From positions 1,488,001 through 1,552,000 of the forward strand of contig OZ245822.1 of NCBI GenBank assembly GCA_965228545.1: a stretch of 64,000 nt of DNA, in the 5' to 3' direction. The stretch comes from HXMU1420-13 sp965228545. GTDB lineage: Bacteria; Bacteroidota; Rhodothermia; Balneolales; Balneolaceae. The position numbers were made by a program, and so were the translations under genes. Of the stretch, positions 44,453 to 52,291 are shown piece after piece. Each line of letters opens with the position of its first letter. Positions within the stretch are counted from its first letter, which is position 1. The notes beneath the pieces were generated by a model. That model was not told the origin of the DNA, did not search any database, and saw only the letters and a program-made list of their open reading frames with translations.

Positions 44453-44908
44453 ATGAGAACACTTAAACACTTAATACTGACACCGCTTTTACTGGCTTTA
44501 TTCATCAGTTCTGCGAATGCCCAGCAGCATAATATGCATCAGAAAAAATCACAGATGATGGAAATGATGAAAGACTCTACCATGAGATCTGCAATGATGG
44601 ATCAAATGATGAAGAATCCGAAAATGCGAATGCAAATGATGCAAAAAATGATGCAATCCATGAACATGGACAGCACCATGTTGAAGGGAGAAATGTCTCA
44701 GATGATGAATAATCCTGAGATGAAAAAGCGTATGCAGACTCACATGCACATGATGCAGTCTATGATGAATGATTCGAAAACGGAGAAACCCATGATGAGC
44801 AAAATGATGGCAGATTCTTCAATGATGCGAATGCACATGATGTGCATGCAAATGATGCAAAGCGATATGGATATGAAGATGAAACCAAATACGAACCAAA
44901 ACCATTAA
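44453..44908 (+). CDS. Extremely methionine-rich exported protein
   Basis: A 151-aa periplasmic protein in which about 45 residues (30%) are Met. Signal peptide 1-23 (ANA-Q). The mature chain consists almost only of MM pairs spaced 3-5 residues apart (MMDQMMKNPKMRMQMMQKMM and so on) with Lys, Gln, Ser, Asp and some His, and one Cys. The spacing puts Met on one face of a helix. Met-rich chains bind Cu(I) or Ag(I) by thioether sulphur, as in the CopG/PcoE/SilE class, but the sequence is low-complexity, so a family cannot be assigned. A terminator follows at 44917-44948. Confidence 0.8.
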   Translation: MRTLKHLILTPLLLALFISSANAQQHNMHQKKSQMMEMMKDSTMRSAMMDQMMKNPKMRMQMMQKMMQSMNMDSTMLKGEMSQMMNNPEMKKRMQTHMHMMQSMMNDSKTEKPMMSKMMADSSMMRMHMMCMQMMQSDMDMKMKPNTNQNH

Positions 44909-44916
44909 TAACAATA

Positions 44917-44948
44917 GTGTCCGGTGAGTAATGCCGGGCACCTTTTTA
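44917..44948 (+). terminator. Intrinsic terminator after the Met-rich gene
   Basis: GTGTCCGG (44917-44924) pairs with CCGGGCAC (44934-44941) with one wobble, a 9-nt loop, then CTTTTT. It ends the first transcript of the island and rules out the GTG at 44924 as the start of the next gene. Confidence 0.85.
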
Positions 44949-44968
44949 AAGCTAAAAAACTGGTAACT

Positions 44969-45181
44969 ATGCATTGGACAAACGGATTCGGCGGAGGCTG
45001 GATGATGATATTTTGGGTAATACTAACAATCGCAATCGTTCTCGGACTCTTTCAGATGTTCAGAACTACAGCTCAAAGCAATAACGCCAAACAGGAAAGT
45101 GCGCTCGAGCTATTGAAGCGACGATATGCAAATGGAGAGATCTCAAAAGAAGAATTTGAGGAAAAAAAGAAAGACTTATAA
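44969..45181 (+). CDS. SHOCT-domain small membrane protein
   Basis: A 70-aa protein. One helix (about 8-31, GGGWMMIFWVILTIAIVLGLF) is followed by a SHOCT domain (ALELLKRRYANGEISKEEFEE), a short two-helix module often found at the C-terminus of small membrane proteins. The frame is open from GTG at 44924, but that codon lies in a terminator hairpin, so I use ATG at 44969. The role is unknown; such genes are frequent near copper ATPases. Confidence 0.8.
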   Translation: MHWTNGFGGGWMMIFWVILTIAIVLGLFQMFRTTAQSNNAKQESALELLKRRYANGEISKEEFEEKKKDL

Positions 45182-45236
45182 CAGCATTTGTTTTTAAAAG
45201 CCTCGAATAATCATTCTATAAGCTAACTAACCTGCT

Positions 45237-45761
45237 ATGAATACTACAGAACACAACAACAGAAATTATCTGAAATTCTTCGCGATGATCGCTACCTCAA
45301 TGATCGCGATGTTTTTTCTGATGTATGCTCACTCTTATAAACTAATTGACCATGCCTGGTTTAGTGAAACCCGGTTGTTTATGACCCTGATTATGGGAGG
45401 TGCCATGATCATCATCATGTTGTCTTTTATGCTGGACATGTACACGAATTCGAATGCGAATAAAGCTATCCTTGCAGGAGGGCTGATCCTGATAATTACC
45501 TCAGTATGGCTGGTTAGAAGCCAGAATACGGTAACCGGAACAGATTATATGGAAGGAATGATCCCTCATCATTCTATTGCAATCTTAACCAGTGAACGTG
45601 CCAACATCAAAGACCAGAGAGTTCGCAAACTAGCTGATGAGATCATAAAGGCACAACGGAGGGAAATTAAAGAAATGGAATGGTTGATCCGGGATATCAG
45701 GGAAAATGGGATTGCGTTAACAAAAAAAGACGCCGAGTCTCGCCCAATCCCTAATTTCTAG
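45237..45761 (+). CDS. DUF305 membrane-linked protein
   Basis: A 174-aa protein with three hydrophobic helices (about 12-32, 45-66, 76-94), then a DUF305 domain (about 98-160) with MIPHHSIAI (108-116) and a helical RRxIKEMEWLI segment. DUF305 includes the copper-binding periplasmic CopM of cyanobacteria; the His pair and Met residues are the presumed ligands. The C-terminal domain probably faces the periplasm. It lies 55 bp after the SHOCT gene. Confidence 0.85.
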   Translation: MNTTEHNNRNYLKFFAMIATSMIAMFFLMYAHSYKLIDHAWFSETRLFMTLIMGGAMIIIMLSFMLDMYTNSNANKAILAGGLILIITSVWLVRSQNTVTGTDYMEGMIPHHSIAILTSERANIKDQRVRKLADEIIKAQRREIKEMEWLIRDIRENGIALTKKDAESRPIPNF

Positions 45762-45809
45762 TTTCAACTCAACATAGTCTACAATTCAAATAACTCAAAT
45801 TAATTTACA

Positions 45810-46880
45810 ATGGAACTACTACCAGAATGGGCCCCAAATATTCATCCACTATTGGTTCATTTTCCCATCGCTTTCTTAATTCTTGCATTTGGTTTTAATC
45901 TATGTACCTTTTTTGTGCCAGAAAATTGGTGGGATGAGAAAAGAAATACACTGCTTTATTCGATTGGTGCAGTATCAGCCATTGCAGTTTATTATTCAGG
46001 GAAAGCAGCTGCAGATTCAATTTTTTTACCAACGCAAGCACAAACTACCTTAAGTTCTCATGCCGACTGGGCAACTTGGACAGTTTGGTTTTTTGCAGGC
46101 TATGCGATAATTAGGATACTTCTACACTGGCGTAAGTTATTTGATAAAAGAACAATAAAAATTGCGTTACTGGTTCTTGCAGTGCCGGGAATTTACCTCA
46201 TATTTGAAACTGCTGAATACGGAGGAAAAATGGTGTACGGATACGGTGCAGGTACCGGCCAACTCTTATCAGAAGAAATTCCTACACCTTCACACGCAGA
46301 CACACTTGAATCTAATTCTGAAAGCTCTTTTGTGATAGAAGAAAGTGGAAATTGGAATTGGGATATTAGATCTAATGGAGTATCCGAACTCATTCAAAAT
46401 TTTCATTGGACGAAAGGCTCTATCCAATCACTATCACCTAAAATTATTTCTGGTTCAGATAATTCATTTTTAAATATAACTGCATCTGAAAATGAAAATA
46501 CTTTTGTTAGTCATGGCAATTACAAGAACATAGAGCTGGATATTTACCTTAATATGGATGAATTGGATGGAGAAATTCAGTTGATTCATCATTATCAAAA
46601 TGAATTAAACTATGACTTTGTAACCATTCAGTCTAATGGTAAGGTCTTACAAGGAAGGGTGTCACAATCAGAAACAACCATTTTCGAAGAGTCGAGCGAA
46701 AGATTCTCAGGAATGCTTTTTGTTAGAGTAGTTGCTAATGACACCCATTTTCGCGGCTATATCAACAAAAAAATGATTGTTCATGGCCATGGGGATGCAC
46801 CGAATCCGGGAGCCGTGGGTCTAACCATATCCGGGACAGGTTCAATTTTGATTGACAAAATTAAACTTACACAACTATAA
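45810..46880 (+). CDS. DUF2231 membrane protein fused to a concanavalin-like domain
   Basis: A 356-aa protein. Residues 1-155 carry a DUF2231 four-helix membrane unit (NIHPLLVHFPIAFLILAFG; conserved His may bind haem or metal). Residues about 175-356 are a soluble beta-sandwich of the concanavalin/LamG-like kind (FVSHGNYKNIELDIYLNM, VVANDTHFRGYINKKMIVHG). The combination is not one I recognise. The gene starts the AT-rich end of the island (20/60 G+C at 46321-46380), unlike the pump genes. Its function is unknown. Confidence 0.75.
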   Translation: MELLPEWAPNIHPLLVHFPIAFLILAFGFNLCTFFVPENWWDEKRNTLLYSIGAVSAIAVYYSGKAAADSIFLPTQAQTTLSSHADWATWTVWFFAGYAIIRILLHWRKLFDKRTIKIALLVLAVPGIYLIFETAEYGGKMVYGYGAGTGQLLSEEIPTPSHADTLESNSESSFVIEESGNWNWDIRSNGVSELIQNFHWTKGSIQSLSPKIISGSDNSFLNITASENENTFVSHGNYKNIELDIYLNMDELDGEIQLIHHYQNELNYDFVTIQSNGKVLQGRVSQSETTIFEESSERFSGMLFVRVVANDTHFRGYINKKMIVHGHGDAPNPGAVGLTISGTGSILIDKIKLTQL

Positions 46881-46905
46881 CTATTCAAAATAAACAACTA
46901 CTACT

Positions 46906-47382
46906 ATGAAATATCTACTTTTCATTTCTACACTATTTTTTTCTTCCACATTTACATCTGCTCAAGAAATGAACCACGATCATGATGCAATGATGGAAAT
47001 TAATGAGGTCAAAAAGGTATTATTTGCCTATAAATCCGCTTTAGAAAATCTTGATGTAAGTAACACACTTCATCTATTTGCGGAGGACGCAACCGTCTTT
47101 GAGAATGGAAAATTTGAAGGATCCTACCAGGATTATTTAGATAACCATATCGGGCCTGAACTTGGCCATTTCAAGGAGTTTAGCTTTGATGATTATCAAG
47201 TGACAGTGCGATTAGAGGGAAACCTAGCAGTAGCACATGAAACATATATCTATAAAATAGTTTTAGATGGTGAAAACCCAAGGACTGTGGAACGGAAGGG
47301 TGTTGCTACATCAGTTTTAAAGAAATTCGATGATTCTTGGAAGATTATTCAAAACCATGGTTCCTCAAGAGCTAACCAATAA
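46906..47382 (+). CDS. Exported DUF4440/SnoaL-like (NTF2-fold) protein
   Basis: A 158-aa periplasmic protein. Signal peptide 1-19 (TSA-Q), a short metal-ligand stretch (EMNHDHDAMME), then an NTF2-like fold of the DUF4440 type: VLFAYKSALENLDVSNTLHLFAEDATVFENG, and the end DDSWKIIQNHGSSR. NTF2 folds bind many ligands, so no activity can be given. It lies 25 bp after the DUF2231 gene. Confidence 0.8.
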   Translation: MKYLLFISTLFFSSTFTSAQEMNHDHDAMMEINEVKKVLFAYKSALENLDVSNTLHLFAEDATVFENGKFEGSYQDYLDNHIGPELGHFKEFSFDDYQVTVRLEGNLAVAHETYIYKIVLDGENPRTVERKGVATSVLKKFDDSWKIIQNHGSSRANQ

Positions 47383-47399
47383 CCATAAACTACTACTTC

Positions 47400-47867
47400 T
47401 TGATCAATTTAAACGCTTATCCATACTTCAAAATTGCAGTTTGTGCCTTTATATTAAATACCATTTGGGAGTTTGCACAATGCACCATTCTATATAATAT
47501 GTGGGATTGGACATTCATCAAAGCTACTGTTTGGATGTGGGCTGCAATTATAGGAGATGTTTTAATAGTGTTGGCGTTGGTTAAGCTAACCGAGCTTGTG
47601 TTTTCCAGATCATTTTTCCAACAATTCCAGCGTAAAATGCTATTCGGATTGATAGCATTCAGCTTTTTAGCAAGTGTATTTTTGGAATGGATTGCTGTAT
47701 ATCTAGAACTATGGACATATTCTGAGTTAATGCCATCTGTTAGGATCTTAGATATTCATATTGGCCTTTCGCCTATTACACAGATCACCCTATTACCTGC
47801 CATTTCTCTTGTTATGGCAATTGTTTGGCTTCAATTATCTTATTTTAAATGCAATAGAATTAACTAA
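47400..47867 (+). CDS. Unrecognised four-helix membrane protein
   Basis: A 155-aa integral membrane protein with four hydrophobic helices (about 10-28, 42-62, 78-100, 118-146). NTIWEFAQCTILYNMWDW and the SVFLEWIAVYLELW segment are the most distinctive. I do not recognise the family. It starts with TTG at 47400, 17 bp after the previous stop, without a clear ribosome site; no nearer ATG fits. It belongs to the AT-rich end of the island. Confidence 0.65.
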   Translation: MINLNAYPYFKIAVCAFILNTIWEFAQCTILYNMWDWTFIKATVWMWAAIIGDVLIVLALVKLTELVFSRSFFQQFQRKMLFGLIAFSFLASVFLEWIAVYLELWTYSELMPSVRILDIHIGLSPITQITLLPAISLVMAIVWLQLSYFKCNRIN

Positions 47868-47895
47868 CTCAATTGAAACTCAAAAAAAGGATAAC

Positions 47896-49095
47896 ATGAA
47901 TGAATTTCTATCTCTTTATTCCGAATCTGCAAAAACCGCTCTCGGTTTCTTCTGGAAATCGGGGTGGGCTTTCATTTTAGGTTACTTCGTTTCCGGTATG
48001 ATTCAAGCCTTTGTTCCAAAAGGCAGTTTGACAAAGTATATGGGCGAAGCCAATGCCAAAAGTATTTCGCTTTCAACGTTTTTTGGTGCGGCTTCTTCAT
48101 CCTGTTCCTTTGCTGCGCTTGCTGCGGCACGCGCGTTGATTAAAAAAGGTGCCCATTTTATAGCCGCAGTGGCATTTATGTTTGCTTCTACCAATATGGT
48201 AATCGAGCTGGGAATTTTGATTATGATATTCCTTGGCTGGCAGTTTCTGGCAGCAGAATTGATTGGTGGATTGATTTTGATTGCCATCAGTAGTGTACTC
48301 ATCAAACTCACTTATCCAAAAAAATGGATGCAGGCAGCTCGAGAAAAAGTTGAAGATGAAGGCGAAGAAATGAACGATGACTTCGATTGGAAGCAACGCA
48401 TCAAAAGCAAAGAAGGTTGGCAGTTGGTTGGGCACAAATTCGTAAACGACTGGAAAATGGCGTGGGAAGATATCTTAATTGGTTTTTCTATTGCAGGTTT
48501 TGTTGCAGTGTTGGTTCCCGGAGAATTTTGGGCAGCGTTGTTTTTGGTGGATGCCACTCACCTTCCGGATTGGCTGATTGCTCTAGAAAATGCGTTGATA
48601 GCGCCCTTTGTGGCGGCTTCTACATTCATTGGGTCGATGGGTAATATTCCTTTAGCAACCGTTTTGCAAGGAAATGGTGTGCTGTTTGCAGGAATCATGG
48701 GCTTTATTTATTCAGATTTGATGGTTCCCCCACTTGTAAGCATTAACGCGAAATATTACGGATGGCGGGTAGCACTTTACATTGCAGGAATCATGTATAT
48801 CAGTATCGTTTTAACTGCATTAATACTGAATAGCGTTTTTGGATGGCTGGACATCATCCCAGAAACTCAGCGTGTTGTTTCTGAAATCACACAGTTTAAG
48901 ATCGACTATACCTTCTGGATGAACCTGATCTTCGTATTCATTGCAGGTTGGTTAAGCTGGCAAAACAAGCAATATTTGAAAGATCATACCATGAAGATGA
49001 TGCAAATGGAAGGAAGTGGCCCGATCAAACGTGGGGTTGTTTACACGTTGATCGGGATTAATTTAGTGGGAATCCTGCTGTTTTTATTTTTCTGA
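47896..49095 (+). CDS. UPF0718/ArsP-like permease
   Basis: A 399-aa inner-membrane permease of the DUF318/UPF0718 family, related to ArsP. About ten helices in two halves; SSSCSFAALAAARALIKKGA near C70 is the conserved Cys-containing motif after helix 2, and TFIGSMGNIPLATVLQGNG marks the second half. I start at ATG 47896 (AAAAAGG site 5 nt upstream) rather than 47761, which would overlap the previous gene. ArsP-type proteins export organoarsenicals; other relatives handle metal. It is the last island gene and converges on the amidase gene with 3 bp between stops. Confidence 0.85.
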   Translation: MNEFLSLYSESAKTALGFFWKSGWAFILGYFVSGMIQAFVPKGSLTKYMGEANAKSISLSTFFGAASSSCSFAALAAARALIKKGAHFIAAVAFMFASTNMVIELGILIMIFLGWQFLAAELIGGLILIAISSVLIKLTYPKKWMQAAREKVEDEGEEMNDDFDWKQRIKSKEGWQLVGHKFVNDWKMAWEDILIGFSIAGFVAVLVPGEFWAALFLVDATHLPDWLIALENALIAPFVAASTFIGSMGNIPLATVLQGNGVLFAGIMGFIYSDLMVPPLVSINAKYYGWRVALYIAGIMYISIVLTALILNSVFGWLDIIPETQRVVSEITQFKIDYTFWMNLIFVFIAGWLSWQNKQYLKDHTMKMMQMEGSGPIKRGVVYTLIGINLVGILLFLFF

Positions 49096-49098
49096 TAC

Positions 49099-50937
49099 CT
49101 ACTTATCCGGCATTGCTTCTAAGGTTTCTATAGTAGCATGATTTAAATAAAACTCTTTCAAACCTTCTACTATCTGCTCAGCTATTCGCTGCTGAAAGTC
49201 GGGATCCATCAACATGATTTCTTCCTCTGGGTTGGATACAAATCCTGTTTCAACCAGCACGTTGGGAAATTCGATCGGCGCATTCAATGAAAAATTAAAA
49301 CTTCCGGTAAGGCCATAATCCTCTAAGCCAAGCTCCAGCATTTTATCATACATAATTTCTGCTAACGGCTTGAACGCAATGTGCTTATAAAAGGAACCGG
49401 TTCCTTTAATATCCAGCGGATTACTGCCATATCCTATTGAGTTTGCATGGATACTCACTAACAAATCGGCACCGGAATCGAGTGTCATTTCTCTACGCTC
49501 ACTCATATATACATACGAATCATCGGTTCGTGGCAGAACTACCGTTACGCCTTCTGCTTCTAACAAGTAGGTGAGTCGCTCGGTTATTTGTAAGGTAATC
49601 ACTTTTTCTTCGATGCCGCTCGCACCAAGTGCACCTCTGCTATCGCCACCATGTCCGGCATCCACCGAGATAACTCGACCTGTAAGCGGGTTTAACGGAT
49701 CGGAAATTACCGGTGGACGATTCACTTCGATATTTAATATCGAACCCCAACCGTATCCAACCGAATATCCCCAGTTATGGCTGTGCGCTAGTTCAATCTC
49801 TAAACGAAAGCGATCATCTTCAACCTGAACCCAATTCAATTTCTTTATGCCCGAGCTACTCTTGTGCTTTATTTTCCAATTGGTATTGGAAGTTGCTCCA
49901 AAAACATCCACATAAATCATATTTGGGTTTATGTCTTGCCAAGTGATGTACGGCAGTTTTTCAGAAAGCGATAGTCGAATCAAATCGGTTTCAGAGCGAC
50001 CTGATATTCGAATATTGCCGGTAAGAGAAGATACTGCCGTTCGGCGCTCTTCTAGCAATTCAACAAAACGGATTGGAATCCAGGCACTCAAACTTTCAGA
50101 CAATCGCACTCGGTAATTCCCTTTCTTTTGCCCGTCGATGTTGAGCAACACTCCTTTATCCAAAAAGCCGTAACGAGCACCGCCTAAGCGATCGGTTCCC
50201 ATCCCAATATTCAAGTAGGCATCATCAACTACCACTTCGGCCACTCTGGGAGTACCGTTAAAGGAAACTGTGTGCTCGCTTTTCTGCTTTTCATAACCGA
50301 AGAGTCCTTTTTTCATCTTAAAAGTGATAAACTGATTGTACACTACGTCACTATCCAGCACTTTGTAAAATCCACGATACAAACCCGGATAGCCGGCTTC
50401 ATCTTCCGAAACTTCCTGCATAGGAATATTTCGTTTGAATCCGTCAATATTGAACACCACACTCTGCCCCGGTGTACCAACGAACTGAACTTCTAACAAC
50501 TCTCCGGCTTTCAGCCACAAGTCGCTGTCCGGTTTCATGTTAATGTTAGAGATTACTTTACCATCGAACTCAGGAATTTCGCTTTGAGGACGCACCAACA
50601 TTGCGTTGTAGTTCAGTTCTTCTCCATTTAAGGTTACTCTGATGTGAATTCCTGTAGTGTCTTCTGTGTGAGCAATCATATCCACAAAAGCGCCGGTTTC
50701 GTATACTTTTACTTCCTTGCCGTTTACAAAAGCTCTGGCATCGGGATGCGTATTCGCTCCGATTCGATATCTTGAAAAACTATATTGTACCGTATCGGTT
50801 TCGGGAATTACGATGTTCAGATATAATGAATCTGAATTCGAAGCCGCAATTCTTACCATATTATTTTGTGCAATTGCAGAGGATGCTACCAGCAAGCAAA
50901 ATACACTTACCAGAAAAAGTTGATTTAATACACGCAT
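49099..50937 (-). CDS. Exported N-acetylmuramoyl-L-alanine amidase (Amidase_3)
   Basis: A 612-aa periplasmic enzyme. Signal peptide 1-24 (AIA-Q). A long beta-rich N-terminal region (about 25-410) that I do not recognise is followed by an Amidase_3 domain (about 422-605) with zinc-binding H in DAGHGG, E in GIEEKVITLQI, H in VSIHANS and the catalytic E in VETGFVSNPEEE. It should cut stem peptides from MurNAc. I use ATG at 50937, 4 bp after the namZ stop, rather than the extension to 50991, which would overlap namZ and add a polar N-terminus. It lies in an operon with namZ. Confidence 0.9.
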   Translation of the reverse strand: MRVLNQLFLVSVFCLLVASSAIAQNNMVRIAASNSDSLYLNIVIPETDTVQYSFSRYRIGANTHPDARAFVNGKEVKVYETGAFVDMIAHTEDTTGIHIRVTLNGEELNYNAMLVRPQSEIPEFDGKVISNINMKPDSDLWLKAGELLEVQFVGTPGQSVVFNIDGFKRNIPMQEVSEDEAGYPGLYRGFYKVLDSDVVYNQFITFKMKKGLFGYEKQKSEHTVSFNGTPRVAEVVVDDAYLNIGMGTDRLGGARYGFLDKGVLLNIDGQKKGNYRVRLSESLSAWIPIRFVELLEERRTAVSSLTGNIRISGRSETDLIRLSLSEKLPYITWQDINPNMIYVDVFGATSNTNWKIKHKSSSGIKKLNWVQVEDDRFRLEIELAHSHNWGYSVGYGWGSILNIEVNRPPVISDPLNPLTGRVISVDAGHGGDSRGALGASGIEEKVITLQITERLTYLLEAEGVTVVLPRTDDSYVYMSERREMTLDSGADLLVSIHANSIGYGSNPLDIKGTGSFYKHIAFKPLAEIMYDKMLELGLEDYGLTGSFNFSLNAPIEFPNVLVETGFVSNPEEEIMLMDPDFQQRIAEQIVEGLKEFYLNHATIETLEAMPDK

Positions 50938-50941
50938 AGAT

Positions 50942-52189
50942 TTAGTTGTAGAGATAGTAGGCTTTAGATTTTTCACGGAAGGTTTGCACATCTTTATTTA
51001 GATAGGCTTCGATATCAGAAACCAAGTAGTTCTCGCCAAAAAGCTTTCTGATTTGATCGGTTCCATTTACTTTATCGAACATCGACCATCGGTTTTCTGC
51101 TTGTGCAAATACATCCACATCAGGATATAATTTGTGATGTACCTGCATAAAATAGAACTGAAGGTTCATCAATTCTGCTTCTTCTATATCAGAGAAGTGA
51201 ATTTGTACACCGTGTAATTCTTTGCCTTGATGTTTCCCGTAAAAGGGTTTGAATACAGTTGGCCTGAAAATAACACCGGGCAAATTTAAGGCATTCATTT
51301 CGGTGGCAAGTTTAGCTTCATCGATCCAATCTGCGGCAAAAACTTGAAATGGCAAGGTGTATCCAACTCCTTCCGAAAACACTCCCAATTCACCCATAAT
51401 GCCGGTTGCGACGTAAAAATAGGCCGAGTATTCATGCGGAATATGCGGAGAAGTTGGTACCCAAGGCAGTCCCGTTTCATCGAAGGTCATATTTCGGTTC
51501 CATCCTTCCATTTCAACTACGTCCAGGTTCACTTTTTGTCCGCCTTCGAGCCAGCCTTCGTCATTGATCATTTTTGCGATTTCGCCGGGAGTTAATCCAT
51601 AGATATAAGGAACCGGAAACTGACTTACAAAACTTATATATCCATCTTCAACAATATTTCCTTCGATTTTATATCCTCCCAATGGATTTGGACGATCTAA
51701 CACTACAAAGTCAATATCATGTTCGGCGGCAGCTTCCATTGCCAAGCCCATTGTACTGATGTAGGTATACGAACGTACTCCAATATCCTGTATATCGTAC
51801 ACTAAAACGTCAATTCCTTCCAGCATTTCCGCATTTGGTTTACGAGTATCGCCATACAATGAAAACACAGTAACTCCTGTGCGTTCATCTACATAGGTTT
51901 TTACTTTATCGCCGGCTGCGTATTCACCCCGAACCCCATGCTCAGGTCCGTACAAAGCTGCAAGTTCAACTCCCTCCGCCTGATCAATCAGATCAATGGT
52001 AGAAACTAAATTGGCATTTACTCCCGTAGCGTTTGTGATTAATCCAACACGCTTTCCTTCTAGTTGCTGAAAATTATTTTCTACCAGTACTTCGATACCG
52101 GTTTTAACGGTAGCATCTTGCTGTGCTTTTGATGAATTACATCCAATTAAAAGTGCAAAAATCAGACATAGAGAAGCGAATCTTATCAT
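50942..52189 (-). CDS. namZ: NamZ exo-beta-N-acetylmuramidase lipoprotein (GH171, DUF1343)
   Basis: A 415-aa lipoprotein (LLIGC, lipidated Cys17). It releases terminal MurNAc from peptidoglycan fragments, as shown for Bacillus subtilis and Tannerella NamZ. The DUF1343 pattern is complete: RVGLITNATGV, ALYGPEHGVRGEY with E83-H84 (the conserved Glu is the proposed catalyst), VYDIQDIGVRSYTY, VLDRPNPLGG and SPHIPH. It is paired with an amidase and faces a NagZ-like GH3 across a 102-bp divergent gap, the arrangement expected for concerted removal of MurNAc and GlcNAc. Confidence 0.93.
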   Translation of the reverse strand: MIRFASLCLIFALLIGCNSSKAQQDATVKTGIEVLVENNFQQLEGKRVGLITNATGVNANLVSTIDLIDQAEGVELAALYGPEHGVRGEYAAGDKVKTYVDERTGVTVFSLYGDTRKPNAEMLEGIDVLVYDIQDIGVRSYTYISTMGLAMEAAAEHDIDFVVLDRPNPLGGYKIEGNIVEDGYISFVSQFPVPYIYGLTPGEIAKMINDEGWLEGGQKVNLDVVEMEGWNRNMTFDETGLPWVPTSPHIPHEYSAYFYVATGIMGELGVFSEGVGYTLPFQVFAADWIDEAKLATEMNALNLPGVIFRPTVFKPFYGKHQGKELHGVQIHFSDIEEAELMNLQFYFMQVHHKLYPDVDVFAQAENRWSMFDKVNGTDQIRKLFGENYLVSDIEAYLNKDVQTFREKSKAYYLYN

Positions 52190-52291
52190 AAAAAAGTGAG
52201 TTAATTTTAGGCCTTAGATGAAGGTATACAATCTATGTTAAAAGTTCATAGAAGCGTTAAAATTTTGAGTTTTTTACTGTAACTTAAAGCT
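52190..52291. promoter_or_regulatory. Divergent promoter region of namZ and nagZ
   Basis: A 102-bp AT-rich intergenic region from which both genes must start. It holds the short partial palindrome GTATACAATCTATGTTA but no convincing operator or promoter could be fixed by eye. Confidence 0.3.

Larger units (their letters stand above)
33425..49095 (+). other. Heavy-metal (copper/silver type) resistance island
   Basis: Sixteen consecutive plus-strand genes for metal handling lie between two cell-wall amidase genes that belong with the surrounding salvage genes. Base composition differs sharply: hand counts give 31/60 G+C at 35161-35220 and 35/60 at 36541-36600, against 19/60 at 29041-29100 in the left flank and 20/60 at 46321-46380 near the island end. 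I found no integrase, transposase, tRNA or flanking direct repeats, so the exact ends are set by gene content only. Confidence 0.75.

Noticed and set aside
44549..44749. His-rich minus-strand frame opposite the Met-rich gene
   Set aside because: CAT codons are simply the complement of ATG; it has no independent start signal.
44924..44968. GTG start for the SHOCT protein
   Set aside because: The codon is part of a terminator hairpin.
47761..47895. N-terminal extension of the UPF0718 permease
   Set aside because: It overlaps the preceding gene; ATG 47896 has a ribosome site and gives the usual family start.
33425..49095. Integrative element with integrase or IS ends
   Set aside because: I looked for integrase, transposase, tRNA and direct repeats at both ends and found none.
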